The position numbers were made by a program, and so were the translations under genes. DNA of 64,000 nt from positions 1 through 64,000 of the forward strand of contig JARBJD010000315.1 in the NCBI GenBank assembly GCA_033064195.1. Reading direction: 5' to 3'. The stretch comes from Blattamonas nauphoetae (Eukaryota; Preaxostyla; Oxymonadida). Below the pieces are notes generated by a model. It did not search any database and had not been told where the DNA came from. It saw only the letters and a program-made list of their open reading frames with translations. Of this stretch, positions 62,671-64,000 are shown in pieces (within the stretch, counting starts at the first letter, position 1; each line of letters begins with the position of its first letter).

Positions 62671-64000
62671 TCAATAAGGCTTGGAATACCAAACACTTCC
62701 ACTTTGTTGTGGTGAATATTGGGGGTAGTTGCAGTTGTATTGTGATGGAGGATACGGAAAGACATTCGAGCCAAAGTGACCGTAGTGTGTGGGTTCAGAA
62801 TGAATTTTGGGGTCGCGTGGGGGAGAGGGAATGAGGGGAGGGATAACTTGAAATCGTGAAGTGGACGGTGGGACGTTGTGTGAGTCAGGGGGTGTGGGAG
62901 AGATCTGCAGAGACGGTCTTTGTGGGATGAGTGTCGTGAGGCCAATATGCGGCTGCTGTACTGCTGGGGATAACGTATTGCCTCTGTTTGGATCATCTTT
63001 ATCGATTATTACCCAATCATCATCATTCTGTTTCCGGCGGCGTTTGCGATGTCTTCTTCGTTTGCGCTTTCGTGTATGTCGTTCCTCAGGGAGATTCGAA
63101 GTGTCTTTGCCATCAGTTGAGTCGTCTGAGCTATCCGATTTTTCTTCAATTTGTTCAGGAGCTGTCGAGACTGAGTTGTTCTTGAACACCCTAAAGTCTC
63201 CGTCTGGTTGATCAACAAGAGCAGTTGATGTGGGCTTGGGTTTGGAAATAGTGAAAAATGAGGCTGGAATAGGAAATGTTGGTTTTTCGAACTGAAGCTT
63301 CTGTTTTGGTGGATGAGGCCAACTCTCCGGAACGAATGACATAACGGGACTTGACGGGACTCCTTGGGTGGGGGAGGGTGAGACAATAACCCAGTCGTTA
63401 GTTTCTTCATTTTGTATCCTTTGCTTGGTCCTGAGAGACTGAAAGATGGTGTCGTTTGGTTGGCTATGGGTTGACGAGTGGTGCTCATCGTTGTAAATGA
63501 TTGTGGCTGCTCTTGTCCCATGAGACGTTGTTTCGCTGTAGATAGATGACATTTGGGGGTCGAACGGCGTTCGAGGTGATGGTGGTTCAGAATTCAAGGA
63601 GGGTAGAGACGGGTCAATTGGATATTGTCCAGAATTATGGTCATAGGACGAAATTGTATCAGATTGAAATCGAAACTGCGTTGAATTGAAAGTAAACAGG
63701 TCATTATCGAATGAGGCTGATGGTGGGCGAAATGAATAGGCCGATGGGTCATAAAATGATAGTTCTGGCGTTGATTGGCGTTGTGGAAGTGTGTTTGAGA
63801 CAAACATGGACACATTATGGGAATCTTTTGCTAATGACTCCCCTCGCATCGCTGGTTGGAGGAACGGGCTGAGGACAGAACTAGACAGGGAATCTGTATC
63901 CAATGAATGTGGGACTGAATGAAGTGCATGGTGTGAGAAAGGCATGAGGGTTGGCAATGAAAATGTGTCGAGTGGATTGGTGAACTGAGAGCCATCTGTG
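62671..64000 (-). CDS. Disordered protein with two LIR-like WVI motifs, runs off the window
   Basis: At least 440 codons, ending at a TGA at 62671. The frame stays open to the window edge (TDGSQFTNPLDTFSLP upstream of the first visible Met), so the N-terminus lies outside. It is rich in Ser, Pro, Asn and Gln with no folded domain. Two short related motifs stand out: ETNDWVIVS and DDDWVIIDKDD. Both fit the W-x-x-[IVL] LC3/Atg8-interacting pattern with acidic residues before it. Between them lies a strongly basic stretch (RKRKRRRHRKRRRKQ) that could be a nuclear localisation signal. A Tyr/Pro-rich C-terminus follows (YPPSQYNCNYPQYSPQQ). Role in autophagy or vesicle adaptor work is speculation. 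Confidence 0.6.
   Translation of the reverse strand, partial: TDGSQFTNPLDTFSLPTLMPFSHHALHSVPHSLDTDSLSSSVLSPFLQPAMRGESLAKDSHNVSMFVSNTLPQRQSTPELSFYDPSAYSFRPPSASFDNDLFTFNSTQFRFQSDTISSYDHNSGQYPIDPSLPSLNSEPPSPRTPFDPQMSSIYSETTSHGTRAATIIYNDEHHSSTHSQPNDTIFQSLRTKQRIQNEETNDWVIVSPSPTQGVPSSPVMSFVPESWPHPPKQKLQFEKPTFPIPASFFTISKPKPTSTALVDQPDGDFRVFKNNSVSTAPEQIEEKSDSSDDSTDGKDTSNLPEERHTRKRKRRRHRKRRRKQNDDDWVIIDKDDPNRGNTLSPAVQQPHIGLTTLIPQRPSLQISPTPPDSHNVPPSTSRFQVIPPLIPSPPRDPKIHSEPTHYGHFGSNVFPYPPSQYNCNYPQYSPQQSGSVWYSKPY

Noticed and set aside
1-64000. Alternative genetic code (TAA/TAG read as glutamine, known in some oxymonads)
   Set aside because: The long genes are free of internal TAA, TAG and TGA and end at each of the three codons, so the standard code fits.

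Overview
This window reads as nuclear DNA of a protist with a compact, gene-dense genome. The evidence is very short spliceosomal introns (several of about 31-45 bases), standard stop codons, intergenic gaps often of only 200-400 bases, a Polinton/Maverick, several foldback-type DNA elements, and two giant single-exon genes that encode secreted beta-helix proteins with one membrane span and a kinase-like tail. That combination best fits an oxymonad-type metamonad (Preaxostyla, such as Monocercomonoides or Blattamonas). The taxon is an inference from architecture, not from a marker gene.

Layout. (1) 1 to about 11,065: a Polinton fossil, cut by the left window edge, AT-rich compared with the host. 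It carries a packaging-type ATPase, a retroviral-type integrase, a protein-primed family B polymerase with a nested HNH-like module, a coiled-coil gene and a block of small genes. ATPase and integrase look whole; the polymerase and the small-gene blocks are broken. A T-rich motif (ATTTTTATTTTTA on the coding strand) precedes most of its genes. (2) 11,066-13,513: gene-poor DNA with a 143-base imperfect palindrome and a tRNA-like sequence followed by T-runs. (3) 13,514-14,864: a foldback DNA element with arms of about 540 bases inserted in the 3' end of the next gene. (4) 14,507-26,437 (minus): giant gene 1, 3,976 codons, whose last ~119 codons come from that element. (5) 26,719-27,462: a small three-span membrane protein, with a TA-flanked foldback element (27,468-28,593) five bases upstream of its start codon. 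(6) 29,106-31,424: a hAT-like element with an 8-base target duplication. (7) 31,521-46,392: host genes: a C1 peptidase homologue that has lost its catalytic residues, a SMYD-type SET/MYND methyltransferase, a PIAS/SIZ-like SP-RING SUMO ligase, two unrecognised intron-rich genes and a small acidic protein. (8) 47,588-56,317 (minus): giant gene 2, 2,909 codons, with three nearly identical 1,248-base repeats. (9) 56,539-64,000: a multi-span membrane protein with three introns of 35-43 bases, a small candidate gene, a long coiled-coil protein, and a disordered protein with two LIR-like motifs that runs off the right edge.

The two giant genes are the most distinctive system. Both are built as signal peptide, beta-helix and/or IPT-like ectodomain, one transmembrane segment, basic stop-transfer, then a kinase-like domain without the usual HRD and DFG motifs. 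Both ectodomains are growing by in-frame tandem duplication (1,062 and 1,248 bases, both multiples of three). This suggests a family of rapidly evolving surface proteins with a pseudokinase signalling or scaffolding tail. At least three unrelated terminal-inverted-repeat elements lie within 18 kb of giant gene 1 and each affects or sits next to a host gene.
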